Shown here: positions 53,741-63,357 of the stretch, in pieces | Layout of the letters: each line of letters starts with the position of its first letter | Numbering within the stretch: position 1 is the stretch's first letter | NCBI GenBank assembly: GCA_043553855.1 | Contig: CP121336.1 | Span: 2,976,001 to 3,040,000, forward strand | Direction of reading: 5' to 3' | Length of the DNA stretch: 64,000 nucleotides | Origin: JAUIAS01 sp030425395 | GTDB lineage: Bacteria > Pseudomonadota > Alphaproteobacteria > Rhodobacterales > Rhodobacteraceae | The notes under the pieces: generated by a model | Database searches by the model: none | The model's input: the letters and a program-made list of their open reading frames with translations, nothing else | What the model was told of the DNA's origin: nothing | Made by a program: the position numbers and the translations under genes

Positions 53741-55084
53741 TCATGCCGTTAGGCCGATCCTGTCCGCCAGCCATTTCGCGCAGCGCAAAAGGCGGGCATC
53801 ATCCATCGGCGCACCAACCAGTTGCGCCCCCATGGGCAGGCCGTTCCGGGCGGTGAATGCGGGGATCGTGACCGCCGGAGTGCCCGCAAATGTCCACAAA
53901 CCGTTAAAGATGGAATCCCCGGTAAATGTCAGCCCTTCCGGCGCAGGCCCGAGGGCCGCAGGACATAGAATCGCGTCATACTCCGCAAAAATGCCTGTCA
54001 GGCTGTCGCGCATCGCCTGACCGGTGGCCAGCGCATCGAGATACTGCGCGGCGGTGATCTCGGCACCATCGGTAAGCGCCTGCTGGGTCGGTTCCCCCAG
54101 AACGTCAAAGCCAACCTCGGCGTAGCGCTGATAGTAATGCGCAATTTCTGCGAAATTCACCTGTGCGCGGGCGCTGGCCGCGTTCTCAAATACAGCGGGC
54201 AGGGCGATCTCGGTGATCTGATCCCCCAGACTGTCGCAGAGCGCGGCGAAGGCGTCGTGAAGCTGGGGGTCGGCGTCGTCCCATCGCGGCGGGCGGGCAA
54301 AGGCCAGCTTTGGCGGCACCGGCGGTGTCTCCTGTGCGGTGTTCAACAGGCGCGGCGCGGCGATCGGGCGCGACGCGGGGTCGCCCGCGTCATGACCAAA
54401 GAGCACCTCGGCCACCAGCGCCACATCCAGCGGCGTCCGGCCAAACACGCCCAGCGTATCCAGCGTATGGGACTGCATCAGCACGCCGGTGCGGGGCAGG
54501 GCCCCAAAACTGGGTTTCAGCCCCGTGACCCCGCAATAGGACGCCGGGCGGATCACCGATCCCCCGGTCTGGGTCCCCACGGCCAGCGGCACATGGCCGT
54601 CGGCCACCGCCGCCGCCGACCCCGAGGAAGACCCGCCGGGAGTGTGGGCCGGGTTGTGCGGGTTGGTGGTCTCGCGGGCCTGCATATATGCCAGTTCGGT
54701 GGTCACGGTCTTGCCCATGATCACCGCCCCTTCGGCGCGCAGGCGGGCCACGACATAGGCGTCTGCCTCCGGCACGCGACCCTTATCGACGGGGCATCCG
54801 TTCTGGGTCGGGATACCGGCGGTATCAATCACATCCTTGAGCCCCACCGGCAGACCGTGCAACGCCCCCAGAGGGGCACCGCTGGCGCGGTGGTCGTCCA
54901 GAAGACGGGCCTGCGCGCGCGCCTGATCGGGATCAATCCAGACCCATGCCCGCACCGTTGCATCACGCGCGGCGATGCGATCAAGGCAGGCCTCGGTCAG
55001 TTCCAGAGCGGAAATCTCACCGGAACGCAGCCTGTCACGCAGGTCCAGCGCGCTCAGCGCAAGAAGGTCGGTCGAGGTGGTCAT
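53741..55084 (-). CDS. Amidase signature family protein
   Basis: 447 residues. The catalytic triad of the family is seen: Lys in GLPVGLKDVIDTAG, and the Ser-cisSer pair in PGGSSSGSAAAVAD with GTQTGGSVIRPASYCGV. Hydrolyses an amide bond, substrate unknown. ATG at 55084. Divergent from the EutB-like gene by 206 bases, so both may be controlled together. Confidence 0.9.
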   Translation of the reverse strand: MTTSTDLLALSALDLRDRLRSGEISALELTEACLDRIAARDATVRAWVWIDPDQARAQARLLDDHRASGAPLGALHGLPVGLKDVIDTAGIPTQNGCPVDKGRVPEADAYVVARLRAEGAVIMGKTVTTELAYMQARETTNPHNPAHTPGGSSSGSAAAVADGHVPLAVGTQTGGSVIRPASYCGVTGLKPSFGALPRTGVLMQSHTLDTLGVFGRTPLDVALVAEVLFGHDAGDPASRPIAAPRLLNTAQETPPVPPKLAFARPPRWDDADPQLHDAFAALCDSLGDQITEIALPAVFENAASARAQVNFAEIAHYYQRYAEVGFDVLGEPTQQALTDGAEITAAQYLDALATGQAMRDSLTGIFAEYDAILCPAALGPAPEGLTFTGDSIFNGLWTFAGTPAVTIPAFTARNGLPMGAQLVGAPMDDARLLRCAKWLADRIGLTA

Positions 55085-55290
55085 GGCGTGCTCCGGCGTT
55101 GGTAAAATGGTGTGTGTGCCGGGTATAGCGCAGGCCGTCACACAGGAACATATCCAACGGTCCTTTTGTGGGCCGCCTTTTGCGGTGTCGCGCATTTGTG
55201 CCGCCCCAAGCGTGGTGACAAATCTGGCCCGCTCTGATTTGGTCGGGGCGAAACATCCACGACCACCACACCCGCCCGGAGCCTGACCAG

Positions 55291-56322
55291 ATGACCGTGA
55301 CCCCAGCCGATATCCAGAGCGCCGCGCGCGTGATCGCCGGAGTGGCCGACGCGACGCCCTTCGTGCCCTCGCCGTTTCTGACCGCGCGCGCCGGGCACGA
55401 GGTGCTTCTCAAGCTTGAGATCGCGCAGCCCATCGGCGCGTTCAAGCTGCGCGGCGCGCTTAATGCAATTGCAGGTCTGGACGAAGGCGAGGAAGGCGGA
55501 ACCGGGGCCGGGGCTGGGGCCGGGGTGACGTGCTGTTCCACGGGCAATCACGGGCGCGGCGTTGCCTATGCCGCGCGTGCGCGCGGACTGCGGGCGGTGA
55601 TCTGCATGTCGGAACTGGTGCCGCAGGCCAAGGTAGACGGCATCCGCGCGCTGGGGGCCGAAGTGCGGATCGTGGGCACCTCGCAAGATGATGCGCTCGC
55701 CGAAAGCCAGCGGCTTGTCCGCGACGAGGGGCTGGTGGAAATCTCGCCTTTTGACGATCCGCGCGTGATCGCGGGGCAGGGCACAATCGGGCTCGAGCTT
55801 TTGACCGCGCGCCCCGATCTTGATTGCCTGTTGATCCCCTTGTCCGGCGGCGGGCTGGCGGCGGGCATAGCGGTTGCCGCGCGGGCGCTGCGCCCGGATA
55901 TACGGCTCATCGGGCTGTCCATGGATCGCGGCGCGGCGATGCAGGCATCGCTTGCAGCGGGCCACCCTGTCGAGGTCCCGGAAGTGCCCAGCCTTGCCGA
56001 TAGCCTTGGCGGCGGGATCGGGTTGAATAACCGGCTGTCTTTTGCGCTGTGCCGGGACCTTCTGGACGAGGTGATCCTTGTCACCGAACAAGAGATCTAT
56101 CGCGCGATGCAGGCGCTCTATTACGAGGACAGGATTGTTGCCGAAGGGGCTTGTGTGGTCGGGATTGCCGCCATTCTGGCGGGCAAGGTGACAGTGACCG
56201 GCCCGACCGCAACGATCATCACCGGACGCAATCTGGACATGGCGCAACATGCCGCGATCATGGCCGGGCAGGACGTGCAGTTGGGGGAATATACTGTGAA
56301 AGGATCCCGATATGAGCCATGA
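55291..56322 (+). CDS. eutB: EutB-like PLP dehydratase/ammonia-lyase
   Basis: 343 residues of the fold II threonine dehydratase family. The PLP lysine is in GAFKLRGALNAI (near residue 52) and the phosphate loop is CLLIPLSGGGLAAGI. The pair with the cyclodeaminase that overlaps it is characteristic of EutB-EutC of ectoine catabolism, while the ectoine hydrolase and deacetylase genes are not here. A Gly/Ala stretch, GGTGAGAGAGV, at about 70-80 is an insertion of repeated GGGGC-like codons. The alternative BhcB (beta-hydroxyaspartate dehydratase) is less likely. Confidence 0.72.
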   Translation: MTVTPADIQSAARVIAGVADATPFVPSPFLTARAGHEVLLKLEIAQPIGAFKLRGALNAIAGLDEGEEGGTGAGAGAGVTCCSTGNHGRGVAYAARARGLRAVICMSELVPQAKVDGIRALGAEVRIVGTSQDDALAESQRLVRDEGLVEISPFDDPRVIAGQGTIGLELLTARPDLDCLLIPLSGGGLAAGIAVAARALRPDIRLIGLSMDRGAAMQASLAAGHPVEVPEVPSLADSLGGGIGLNNRLSFALCRDLLDEVILVTEQEIYRAMQALYYEDRIVAEGACVVGIAAILAGKVTVTGPTATIITGRNLDMAQHAAIMAGQDVQLGEYTVKGSRYEP

Positions 56323-57298
56323 GATCACCATTCTGACCGAAACCCAGTTGCGCGCGGCGCTGCCGCTGGATCTGGCCGTTGTCGATGTGGTCGAAGCAGC
56401 CTTTGCCGCGCTGGCCGAGGGGCGGGCGATCATGCCGCCAATCATGTCGATGGAACTGCCCCATGTGAATGCCGAGGTGGACGCCAAGACCGCCTATATC
56501 GACGGGTTCGACACCTTTGCCCTCAAGGTCAGCACCGGATTTTTCGACAATGCTGCAAAGGGCTTGCCCAGTCTTGGCGGCATGGTCACCGCGATGTCGG
56601 CGCAGGATGGATCGGTGCGGGCGGTTTTTCTCGATAACGGGTTTCTCACCGATCTGCGGACGGCGGCGGCGGGGGCTGTTGCCGCGCGCCACATGGCCCC
56701 GCAAGAGGTGACAACCGCCGGAATTATCGGCACTGGCTTGCAGGCCCGGTTGCAGGCGCGTGCCGCGCATCTGGTGCGCCCGTTCGAACGGGTTCTGGTC
56801 TGGGGTCGCGATCCGCACAAGGCGACGCTTTGCGCCACTGATATCGGGCGCGACCTTGGGGTCGAGGTTGAAATCTGCACCTCGCCCGAGGTTCTCGTGC
56901 GCCGGTCGCAACTGGTGGTGACGACAACACCGTCGTTCGTTCCGTTGATCCAGGCCGATTGGCTGCATCCCGAATTGCACATCACCGCGATGGGGTCCGA
57001 CGCCCCGGACAAGGTCGAACTCGCCCCCGGCTGTCTCAAGCGGGCCGACCGTTATATTGCCGACAGCGCGTCGCAAGTGGCGTTGCGCGGAGAACTGCGT
57101 TCGGCGCTGGCCTCGGGTGACTGGACCGGGGCACCGCCGGTGGAACTGGGGCAGGTCGTGACAGGCCGGCACCCCGGACGCACCGACCCGCGCGAGATCA
57201 CCATCGCCGATCTGACCGGCACCGGCGCACAGGACACCGCGATCGCGGCGCATGCACTGGCGCTTTTGGCCGGACAGGGCACCGTGATCCACACCTGA
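56312..57298 (+). CDS. eutC: EutC-like cyclodeaminase (ornithine cyclodeaminase family)
   Basis: 328 residues. The family Rossmann loop is AGIIGTGLQARLQARAAH, substrate-binding KVSTGFFDNAAKGLPSLGG and the catalytic Asp region IFDGT-like ITIADLTGTGAQD are present. Similar to EutC, which acts after EutB in hydroxyectoine or ectoine use. The ATG lies 11 bases inside the end of eutB, with AAAGGA before it. Substrate remains unproven. Confidence 0.75.
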   Translation: MSHEITILTETQLRAALPLDLAVVDVVEAAFAALAEGRAIMPPIMSMELPHVNAEVDAKTAYIDGFDTFALKVSTGFFDNAAKGLPSLGGMVTAMSAQDGSVRAVFLDNGFLTDLRTAAAGAVAARHMAPQEVTTAGIIGTGLQARLQARAAHLVRPFERVLVWGRDPHKATLCATDIGRDLGVEVEICTSPEVLVRRSQLVVTTTPSFVPLIQADWLHPELHITAMGSDAPDKVELAPGCLKRADRYIADSASQVALRGELRSALASGDWTGAPPVELGQVVTGRHPGRTDPREITIADLTGTGAQDTAIAAHALALLAGQGTVIHT

Positions 57299-57472
57299 TC
57301 CTGCCCTCTGGAAATCGGGGCAAGGTTTCGTTACAAGGGCCGTGTTCTGGCAATAAAGGCATTGCGCGCTGCTGCCGGATCCTGACAGAGCCGGTGGTGG
57401 CCTGATGCGCGCATCCTCCGGGTTTTGTTGAGACTTGACCAACTGCGGCGCGCCGCCGCGCAAGAGGTGCAC

Positions 57473-58846
57473 ATGATGCTGACCAATGACAAATTGTCCT
57501 CCTGGGACCGCGAGAATTTCTTTCACCCTTCCACCCATCTGGCCGAATTCGCCCGTGGCAACGTGGCCAGCCGGATCATCACCGGCGGGCAGGGCTGCCA
57601 TATCGAGGATCGCGACGGCACGCGGCTTTTGGACGCGTTTGCCGGGCTTTACTGTGTGAACGTGGGCTATGGCCGTCAGGACATCGCCGAGGCCATCGCC
57701 GATCAGGCGCGCGAACTGGCCTATTACCACGCCTATGTGGGCCACGGCACAGAAGCGTCGATCACGCTGGCCAAGATGGTTCTCGACCGGGCCCCCGATC
57801 ATATGTCCAAGGTCTATTTCGGCATGTCAGGGTCGGATGCCAACGAAACCAACATCAAGCTGGTCTGGTATTACAACAACATCCTTGGCCGCCCGGAAAA
57901 GAAGAAGATCATCTCGCGCTGGCGCGGGTATCACGGGTCCGGTCTGATGACCGGTTCGCTCACGGGGCTTGAGCTGTTTCACAAAAAGTTCGACCTGCCG
58001 CTGTCGCAGGTGATCCATACCGAAGCGCCATATTACTATCGCCGCCCGTCTCTGGACATGTCCGAGGCGCAGTTCGTTGCCCATTGCGTGGCGGAACTTG
58101 AGGCGCTGATCGACCGTGAAGGCGCGGATACCATCGCCGCTTTTATCGGCGAACCGGTTCTGGGCACCGGGGGCATCGTGCCACCGCCCGCCGGATACTG
58201 GGACGCAATCCAGGAGGTTCTGGCGCGTCACGACATCCTGTTGATCGCGGATGAGGTCGTCACCGGCTTTGGCCGCCTGGGAAGCATGTTCGGTTCTGAA
58301 CACTACGGGCTCAAGCCCGACCTGATCACCATCGCCAAGGGGCTGACCTCGGCCTATGCGCCGCTGTCGGGGTCGATCGTTTCGGACCGGATGTGGAAAG
58401 TGCTGGAAGACGGCACGGACGAAAACGGCCCCATCGGTCACGGCTGGACCTATTCGGCCCACCCCATTGGCGCGGCCGCGGGCGTCGCCAACCTGCGTTT
58501 GATCGACGAATTGAACCTTGTCGGCAATGCGGGCGAGGTCGGTGCCTATCTCAACACGGTCATGGCCGAGGCGGTGGGCGCGCATGCCAACGTGGGCGAG
58601 GTGCGCGGCGAAGGCATGTTGTGCGCCGTCGAATTCGTCAAGGACCGCGACACACGCGAATTCTTTGACGCTTCTGACAAGGTGGGGCCAAACCTGTCGG
58701 CGGCGCTTCTGGAACAGGGCGTCATTGCCCGCGCCATGCCGCAGGGCGATATCCTTGGTTTCGCGCCGCCGTTCTGCCTGACCCGCGAGGAAGCCGACGA
58801 GATCGCCGGAAAAACCGCCAAGGCCGTGGCCAGCGTTCTGGGCTGA
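57473..58846 (+). CDS. Class III aminotransferase (omega-amino acid type)
   Basis: 457 residues. The PLP lysine is in LITIAKGLTSAYAPLSGSIV, with LIADEVVTGFGRLG as the cofactor Asp region and FAGLYCVNVGYGRQDIAEA near the N-terminus. Related enzymes act on omega-amino or diamino acids with pyruvate or oxoglutarate. Following eutBC it would remove an amino group from a diaminobutyrate-like compound (inference). Two ATGs (57473, 57476) share the GAGG ribosome site. Confidence 0.88.
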   Translation: MMLTNDKLSSWDRENFFHPSTHLAEFARGNVASRIITGGQGCHIEDRDGTRLLDAFAGLYCVNVGYGRQDIAEAIADQARELAYYHAYVGHGTEASITLAKMVLDRAPDHMSKVYFGMSGSDANETNIKLVWYYNNILGRPEKKKIISRWRGYHGSGLMTGSLTGLELFHKKFDLPLSQVIHTEAPYYYRRPSLDMSEAQFVAHCVAELEALIDREGADTIAAFIGEPVLGTGGIVPPPAGYWDAIQEVLARHDILLIADEVVTGFGRLGSMFGSEHYGLKPDLITIAKGLTSAYAPLSGSIVSDRMWKVLEDGTDENGPIGHGWTYSAHPIGAAAGVANLRLIDELNLVGNAGEVGAYLNTVMAEAVGAHANVGEVRGEGMLCAVEFVKDRDTREFFDASDKVGPNLSAALLEQGVIARAMPQGDILGFAPPFCLTREEADEIAGKTAKAVASVLG

Positions 58847-58871
58847 CCGACGGGGTCAGGACGACAGCTGC

Positions 58872-58946
58872 GGGCGCGCGCAACGCGCGCCCGGTTGCAA
58901 GGGAATATCCTGCCTGCCCCGGTGGTTTTTGCCGCCGGGGTTTTTT
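58872..58946 (+). terminator. Double hairpin and intrinsic terminator after the aminotransferase
   Basis: GGGCGCGCG-CAA-CGCGCGCCC (58872-58892, 9-bp stem), then CCCCGGTGG-TTTTTG-CCGCCGGGG with TTTTTT at 58941-58946. The second is a textbook intrinsic terminator for the plus strand. Confidence 0.85.
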
Positions 58947-59059
58947 GTGGCCCGGTGTGCGCGAGGCGGGCCTGATCCTGCCCGGTTTTCGTGCGCGGCG
59001 ATGGCGATTGCACAGGGGGGCAGGGCTGTTAAGGTCGGGCGCATGAGGATTCTGGCCCC

Positions 59060-60301
59060 GTGAGCAGCACCCTAGTGAAAGCCAGCCTGCCATGGCTGAT
59101 CGCGGCGGCGGTTCTTTTGGCGTTGCCGCATGTGTTCGCCTCGAACAGCGCGATCACCATCATGACCCAGATGGCCATCACCATCGTGTTCGCGCTGTCT
59201 TACAACATGCTGCTGGGGCAGGCGGGAATGCTGTCGTTCGGGCATGCGGTCTATATGGGCATGGGCGGGTTCTTTGCCGTGCACAGCATCAATTGGCTGA
59301 TCGGGGCAGGCGCGGCTTTGCCGTTGCCGGTGGTGCCGGTCCTTGGCGGGCTGTTCAGTCTGGGCGTGGCGATGATTGTCGGGTCTTTCTCGATCCGTCG
59401 GTCGGGCGTGGCCTTCGCGATGATCTCGCTTGGAATTGTCGAACTGGTCGCCTCTTATGCCATCGTCACTTATGGGTTTTTCAACGGCGGCGGGGTCGGC
59501 ACCGACCGGACCTTGCTCGCGCCGTTTCTGGGCATCGAATTCCTGCGTCAGAGCGAGGTTTATCACGTTGTCATTTTCTGGATGATCTTGTCGGCGTTGC
59601 TGATGTATCTTTATACTCTGACGCCTGTGGGCCGAATGGCGAATGCGGTGCGTGACAATCCGGAGCGCGCTGAATTCGTTGGATATTCCGCCTATTGGGT
59701 GCGGTTCCATGCCTTCTGTGGGGCGGGGTTCTTTGCGGGGGTCGCGGGGGCGCTGCTGGCGCTCACCTATGAAATCACCACCGTGGAAAGCATGAACCTT
59801 CAGGCCTCGGGAACGATCCTGATGATCACCTTTCTGGGCGGCGTCGGGGTCTTTTGGGGGCCGATCGTTGGGGCGGTTGTGTTCACCATCCTGCAAACGA
59901 TCCTGAGCCTGCACACTGAGCTTTGGCAGCTTTATACCGGGGCGCTGTTTCTCGCGGCGGTGATGTTTTTTCCCAGCGGGCTGGCGGGGGTCATGGCGAT
60001 GCACGTCCCGGTGATCCGGTCCGGCAAAGCGGCAGGGCTGATCGTGCCCTATGTGCGAACGATGCTGCCTGCGGGGGTTTGCATTCTCGGGGCGGTGGTG
60101 ATGTGCGAAATCCTTGTTCACGGTCGCACCGCTGCCGTGGGTGAGCCGGAGATGACCCTGTTCGGCGTCACCTTCGATAGCAGCAATCCGCTGTCATGGA
60201 GTGCTGCATTGGCGGTGGCGGTGGTGGGGTTCGTGGTCGCCCGCAGGCAGGCGAAAGCTCTGGTTTCTGCGTGGCATCGGGCGACCGTCCACGACGGATA
60301 G
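59060..60301 (+). CDS. Branched-chain amino acid ABC permease (LivM family), unaccompanied
   Basis: 413 residues with about 9-10 membrane spans. LSYNMLLGQAGMLSFGHAVY and SFSIRRSGVAFAMISLGIVE are LivM marks; RVAFVGY-like NPERAEFVGYSAYWVRFHAF is the cytoplasmic EAA-like loop. No LivH, LivG, LivF or binding protein is next to it, so function depends on genes elsewhere. GTG start at 59060 (TGAGGA upstream spaced 12 bases). It has about 60 more C-terminal residues than the commonest LivM, with a last membrane segment. Confidence 0.82.
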   Translation: MSSTLVKASLPWLIAAAVLLALPHVFASNSAITIMTQMAITIVFALSYNMLLGQAGMLSFGHAVYMGMGGFFAVHSINWLIGAGAALPLPVVPVLGGLFSLGVAMIVGSFSIRRSGVAFAMISLGIVELVASYAIVTYGFFNGGGVGTDRTLLAPFLGIEFLRQSEVYHVVIFWMILSALLMYLYTLTPVGRMANAVRDNPERAEFVGYSAYWVRFHAFCGAGFFAGVAGALLALTYEITTVESMNLQASGTILMITFLGGVGVFWGPIVGAVVFTILQTILSLHTELWQLYTGALFLAAVMFFPSGLAGVMAMHVPVIRSGKAAGLIVPYVRTMLPAGVCILGAVVMCEILVHGRTAAVGEPEMTLFGVTFDSSNPLSWSAALAVAVVGFVVARRQAKALVSAWHRATVHDG

Positions 60302-60742
60302 GATCGGGCCGGAACGCGCGGGGTCATTCAGCGGGGTCGGCAATCCCACCCACTGTTCAGCACCTTGGCCCGGTCGGGGCCGCTCTAGGCCCGCCGGGTG
60401 GGTGTCGTTTCATCTGTATGGCTCGTTAAATGGGCGGCGCCGCCAATTCGGAAGGTGGACCGGGTGCTATTCCGGGGTCTGAACCGTTCAGAGGTCTGCG
60501 CCTTGTCGGGACGCATCCGTTTCCTGCGGCCGGGGTGCCAGACCCGGCCTTGTGTTGCAACGCGGGCGAAACTGCCGCCTTAACGTTAATGCGGGGGAAA
60601 GACTGCGGGCGATGGGTGTTGCGCTGGGCGCAAATTGCGCACCCTGCGGCCCCGAACCGGCGGCGTCGAAACGCATCGCCCGCGCCCAACAAAAAACCGC
60701 GCTGAAAAGCGCGGTTTTCCTATCTTGGGATCTCAGGTCCGT
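60302..60742. terminator. Intergenic region with bidirectional terminator at 60693-60718
   Basis: 441 bases without a supported gene: no ORF here has both a ribosome site and a recognisable protein. The end holds a perfect 11-bp hairpin AAAACCGCGCT-GAAA-AGCGCGGTTTT, with A and T runs on both sides, so it can end transcription from the permease side and from fumarase. GGCGGCGCCGCC at 60433-60444 is another palindrome of unknown meaning. Confidence 0.75.
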
Positions 60743-62248
60743 TTACGCCAGAACCGGTGCGCGTTTCCACGCGGCGGGGCCGATCTTGTGAATGGAATTG
60801 CCCTTGGTATCCACGGCGACCGTGACCGGCATATCCTCGACCCGCAGCTTGTAGATTGCCTCCATGCCCAGATCCTGAAAGGCGACCGGGGCCGCTTCCT
60901 TGATCGCCTTGGACACGAGGTAGGCCGCGCCGCCAACGGCGATCAGATATACCGCCTTGTGCTTGGCAATCGCGTCCAGACCCACCTGACCGCGTTCTGC
61001 CTTGCCGATCATCACCTTGAGCCCGGTGTCGGCAAGGATACGGTCGGTGAACTTGTCCATGCGGGTCGATGTGGTGGGGCCTGCGGGGCCGATCACCTCG
61101 TCTCCGACGGCATCGACGGGACCGACATAGTAGATCGCCTTGTCCTTGAGATCGACGGGCAGTTCTTCGCCCTTGTCGAGCATATCGACCATCCGTTTAT
61201 GCGCCGCGTCGCGCCCGGTATAAAGCGTGCCGGAGACCAACAGCGTCTGCCCCGGTTCCAGAGATGCAAGCGTATCGGCGTCCAGCGCATCCAGATCGAC
61301 CTTGGTGGTCTGCACGCCCGCCGATTCCAGCAGGATTTCGGGATAGAGATCCATCGACGGCGGCGTAAAGCTGGCCGGGCCAGACCCATCGAGTGTGAAA
61401 TGGATGTGGCGGGTCGCGGCGCAGTTCGGGATCAACCCGACAGGGAGCGATGCGGCATGTGTCGGGAACGACTTGATCTTGACGTCAAGCACGGTGGTCA
61501 CACCGCCCAGACCCTGCGCCCCGATACCCAGCGCGTTGACGCGCTCATAGATTTCGACACGGAGTTCTTCTTCGCGGTTGGCAGGGCCACGGCGGAGCAG
61601 GTCGGCCATGTCGATTTTTTCGTTCAGCGCAGCCTTGGCCAAGGCCATCGACTTGTCGGCGTTGCCGCCCACACCGATGCCAAGAATCCCCGGCGGGCAC
61701 CAGCCCGCGCCGAGGGTTTCGACCGTTTCCACGACCCAATCCGCGACGCTGCCCGACGGGTTCAGCGTGGTGAACTTGGCCTTGTTCTCGGACCCGCCAC
61801 CCTTGGCCGCGACGTCGACCTCGATCTTGTCGCCCGCGACCATCTCGACGCTGAGCATACACGGGGTGTTGTCACCGGAGTTCTTGCGTTCGCCGAACGG
61901 GTCCACCACGACCGAGGCGCGCAGCGGGTTGGTGTCGCGCAAATAACCCTGACGGGTGCCTTCGTCGCAGATGTCCTGCAAGGACCGTTTGAAGTCTGTC
62001 TTGGCCGCTACGCCGATCTTGACGTGGACGTTCGCGGCACCCGTGTCCTGACAGATCGGGCGGCGGCCCACGGCGCTCATCCGGGAATTGACGAGAATTT
62101 GCGCCATTGCCTGCTTGGCGCCGGGGTTTTCTTCGCGTTCCCAGGCGGCGGCCATTGCTTCCACAAAATCGGCGGGGTGATAATATGAGATATATTGCAG
62201 GGCATCTGCGATGCTCTCGATCAGGTCGTCTTCGCGGATCACGCTCAT
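60743..62248 (-). CDS. fumA: Fumarate hydratase, class I (iron-sulfur)
   Basis: 501 residues, the fused alpha-beta class I form. Cysteines for the [4Fe-4S] cluster are visible in RPICQDTGAANV, DNTPCMLSVEM and GAGWCPPGILGIGVGG. The beta-type domain includes TTSTRMDKFTDRIL and GPAGPTTS. It converts fumarate to malate. ATG at 62248; a longer ORF from 62395 is not part of the family. Confidence 0.93.
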   Translation of the reverse strand: MSVIREDDLIESIADALQYISYYHPADFVEAMAAAWEREENPGAKQAMAQILVNSRMSAVGRRPICQDTGAANVHVKIGVAAKTDFKRSLQDICDEGTRQGYLRDTNPLRASVVVDPFGERKNSGDNTPCMLSVEMVAGDKIEVDVAAKGGGSENKAKFTTLNPSGSVADWVVETVETLGAGWCPPGILGIGVGGNADKSMALAKAALNEKIDMADLLRRGPANREEELRVEIYERVNALGIGAQGLGGVTTVLDVKIKSFPTHAASLPVGLIPNCAATRHIHFTLDGSGPASFTPPSMDLYPEILLESAGVQTTKVDLDALDADTLASLEPGQTLLVSGTLYTGRDAAHKRMVDMLDKGEELPVDLKDKAIYYVGPVDAVGDEVIGPAGPTTSTRMDKFTDRILADTGLKVMIGKAERGQVGLDAIAKHKAVYLIAVGGAAYLVSKAIKEAAPVAFQDLGMEAIYKLRVEDMPVTVAVDTKGNSIHKIGPAAWKRAPVLA

Positions 62249-62395
62249 GCGGCTCTGTCCTTCGCTGTGGCAGTGAATTTCCCTTGGGTTTCCGCGTCCG
62301 GGCGTGGTTTTGCAAGGGCAAAAGCCGGAAAATCCCTCGATTGCGCGGATTCGCGCGCCCAATCTGGCCCCTTTGGTGCGGCGCGGGGACGGCAA

Positions 62396-63262
62396 CTAGC
62401 CCGAGAACCGTACCCGGTAGCCGGACGGGGTGATCCCGCGCGCGGCACGAAACCGGCGCGAGAAATAGGACGGATCGCCATAGCCCAGCCGATAACCCAC
62501 CGACGACACCGGCAGCCGTGTAAAGGCCAGCAACCGGCATGCTTCGGTCATGACAGCGCCTTCGATATAGGCCCCGTCCCCGCGACCGGTGGCGGCGCGG
62601 CAAATGCGGCTCAGGTGCCCCGGACTGACCGACAGAGCGGCGGCGTAGTCGCTGAGCGTCCAGCCATCGCCGATGTGGCGCGCCACCAGCCGTTCCAGAT
62701 CGGATAGTCTCAGATCGGGGCGCAGATCGGCGCTGGCGGGTGCCTCTGGCGGCAGGTTTTGCGCGGTCACCTCGGCCACAAGGGCAAGCACGGAATGTGC
62801 CAGCGCGACACCGGCCTGCGCCCGAAAGGCCCCGCTGCCCGCCATGGTCTCGGCCAGCATCTCTGACAGGCCCGCCAACCGCGCATCCACCGGCCCCTGC
62901 ACGGGTCGCGACAGCGCCGCACGCACCGCATCGGGGGATGGCCCCACGCTTTGCACCACAGCGGCAGGAAAGGAGATCACCTGCCCTTCGGTGTCCGGTT
63001 CGAATGCGAACTCATGCACGGTTTGTGCGGGCAGAAACAGGAATTCCTTGTCCCCAAGACCATGCGCCACCCCATCCACGCGGGCCTGCACCGCCCCGCG
63101 CGTGATCACGAAAAGCTGCGACAATTGCCCATGCCGATGCGCCGGGATGTGCCAGCCATATACTGCCGAACGGGCCGAGATGGCTTCGCAATGGACCACA
63201 TCGGGGAAGGGATCGGTTTCCCCCAACAAGGCGAAAACCGGGATGAGTGCCGATTGTGTCAT
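62396..63262 (-). CDS. pobR: AraC-family transcriptional regulator (PobR-like)
   Basis: 288 residues. N-terminal cupin-like ligand-binding part (HIPAHRHGQLSQLFVITRGA near residue 40), C-terminal double helix-turn-helix of AraC type (SDYAAALSVSPGHLSRICRA and RLGYGDPSYFSRRFRAARG). Being divergent from pobA, it very probably activates it in response to 4-hydroxybenzoate. No strong Shine-Dalgarno precedes the ATG. Confidence 0.85.
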   Translation of the reverse strand: MTQSALIPVFALLGETDPFPDVVHCEAISARSAVYGWHIPAHRHGQLSQLFVITRGAVQARVDGVAHGLGDKEFLFLPAQTVHEFAFEPDTEGQVISFPAAVVQSVGPSPDAVRAALSRPVQGPVDARLAGLSEMLAETMAGSGAFRAQAGVALAHSVLALVAEVTAQNLPPEAPASADLRPDLRLSDLERLVARHIGDGWTLSDYAAALSVSPGHLSRICRAATGRGDGAYIEGAVMTEACRLLAFTRLPVSSVGYRLGYGDPSYFSRRFRAARGITPSGYRVRFSG

Positions 63263-63357
63263 GCACGAATATTACCAGTTGCGGCCCGCCCTGTCCATTT
63301 CCAGACGCGTCGCGGTGGTGCTAGCTGGGTTCAACGAAAAAGCGGGGTTTCGGAGTC
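63263..63357. promoter_or_regulatory. Divergent pobR/pobA control region
   Basis: 95 bases between two divergent starts, where the AraC-type regulator would be expected to bind. GGAG at 63351-63354 is the pobA ribosome site. No clear -35/-10 pair is picked out. Confidence 0.4.

Noticed and set aside
55291..57298. Beta-hydroxyaspartate pathway enzymes BhcB and BhcD
   Set aside because: The aldolase BhcC, aminotransferase BhcA and regulator BhcR are absent and the cyclodeaminase segment (KVSTGFFDN...GLPSLGG) is nearer to EutC. Not excluded completely.
60302..60690. Short ORFs in the fumarase-permease gap
   Set aside because: Several overlapping frames exist, but none has a ribosome site and family resemblance.
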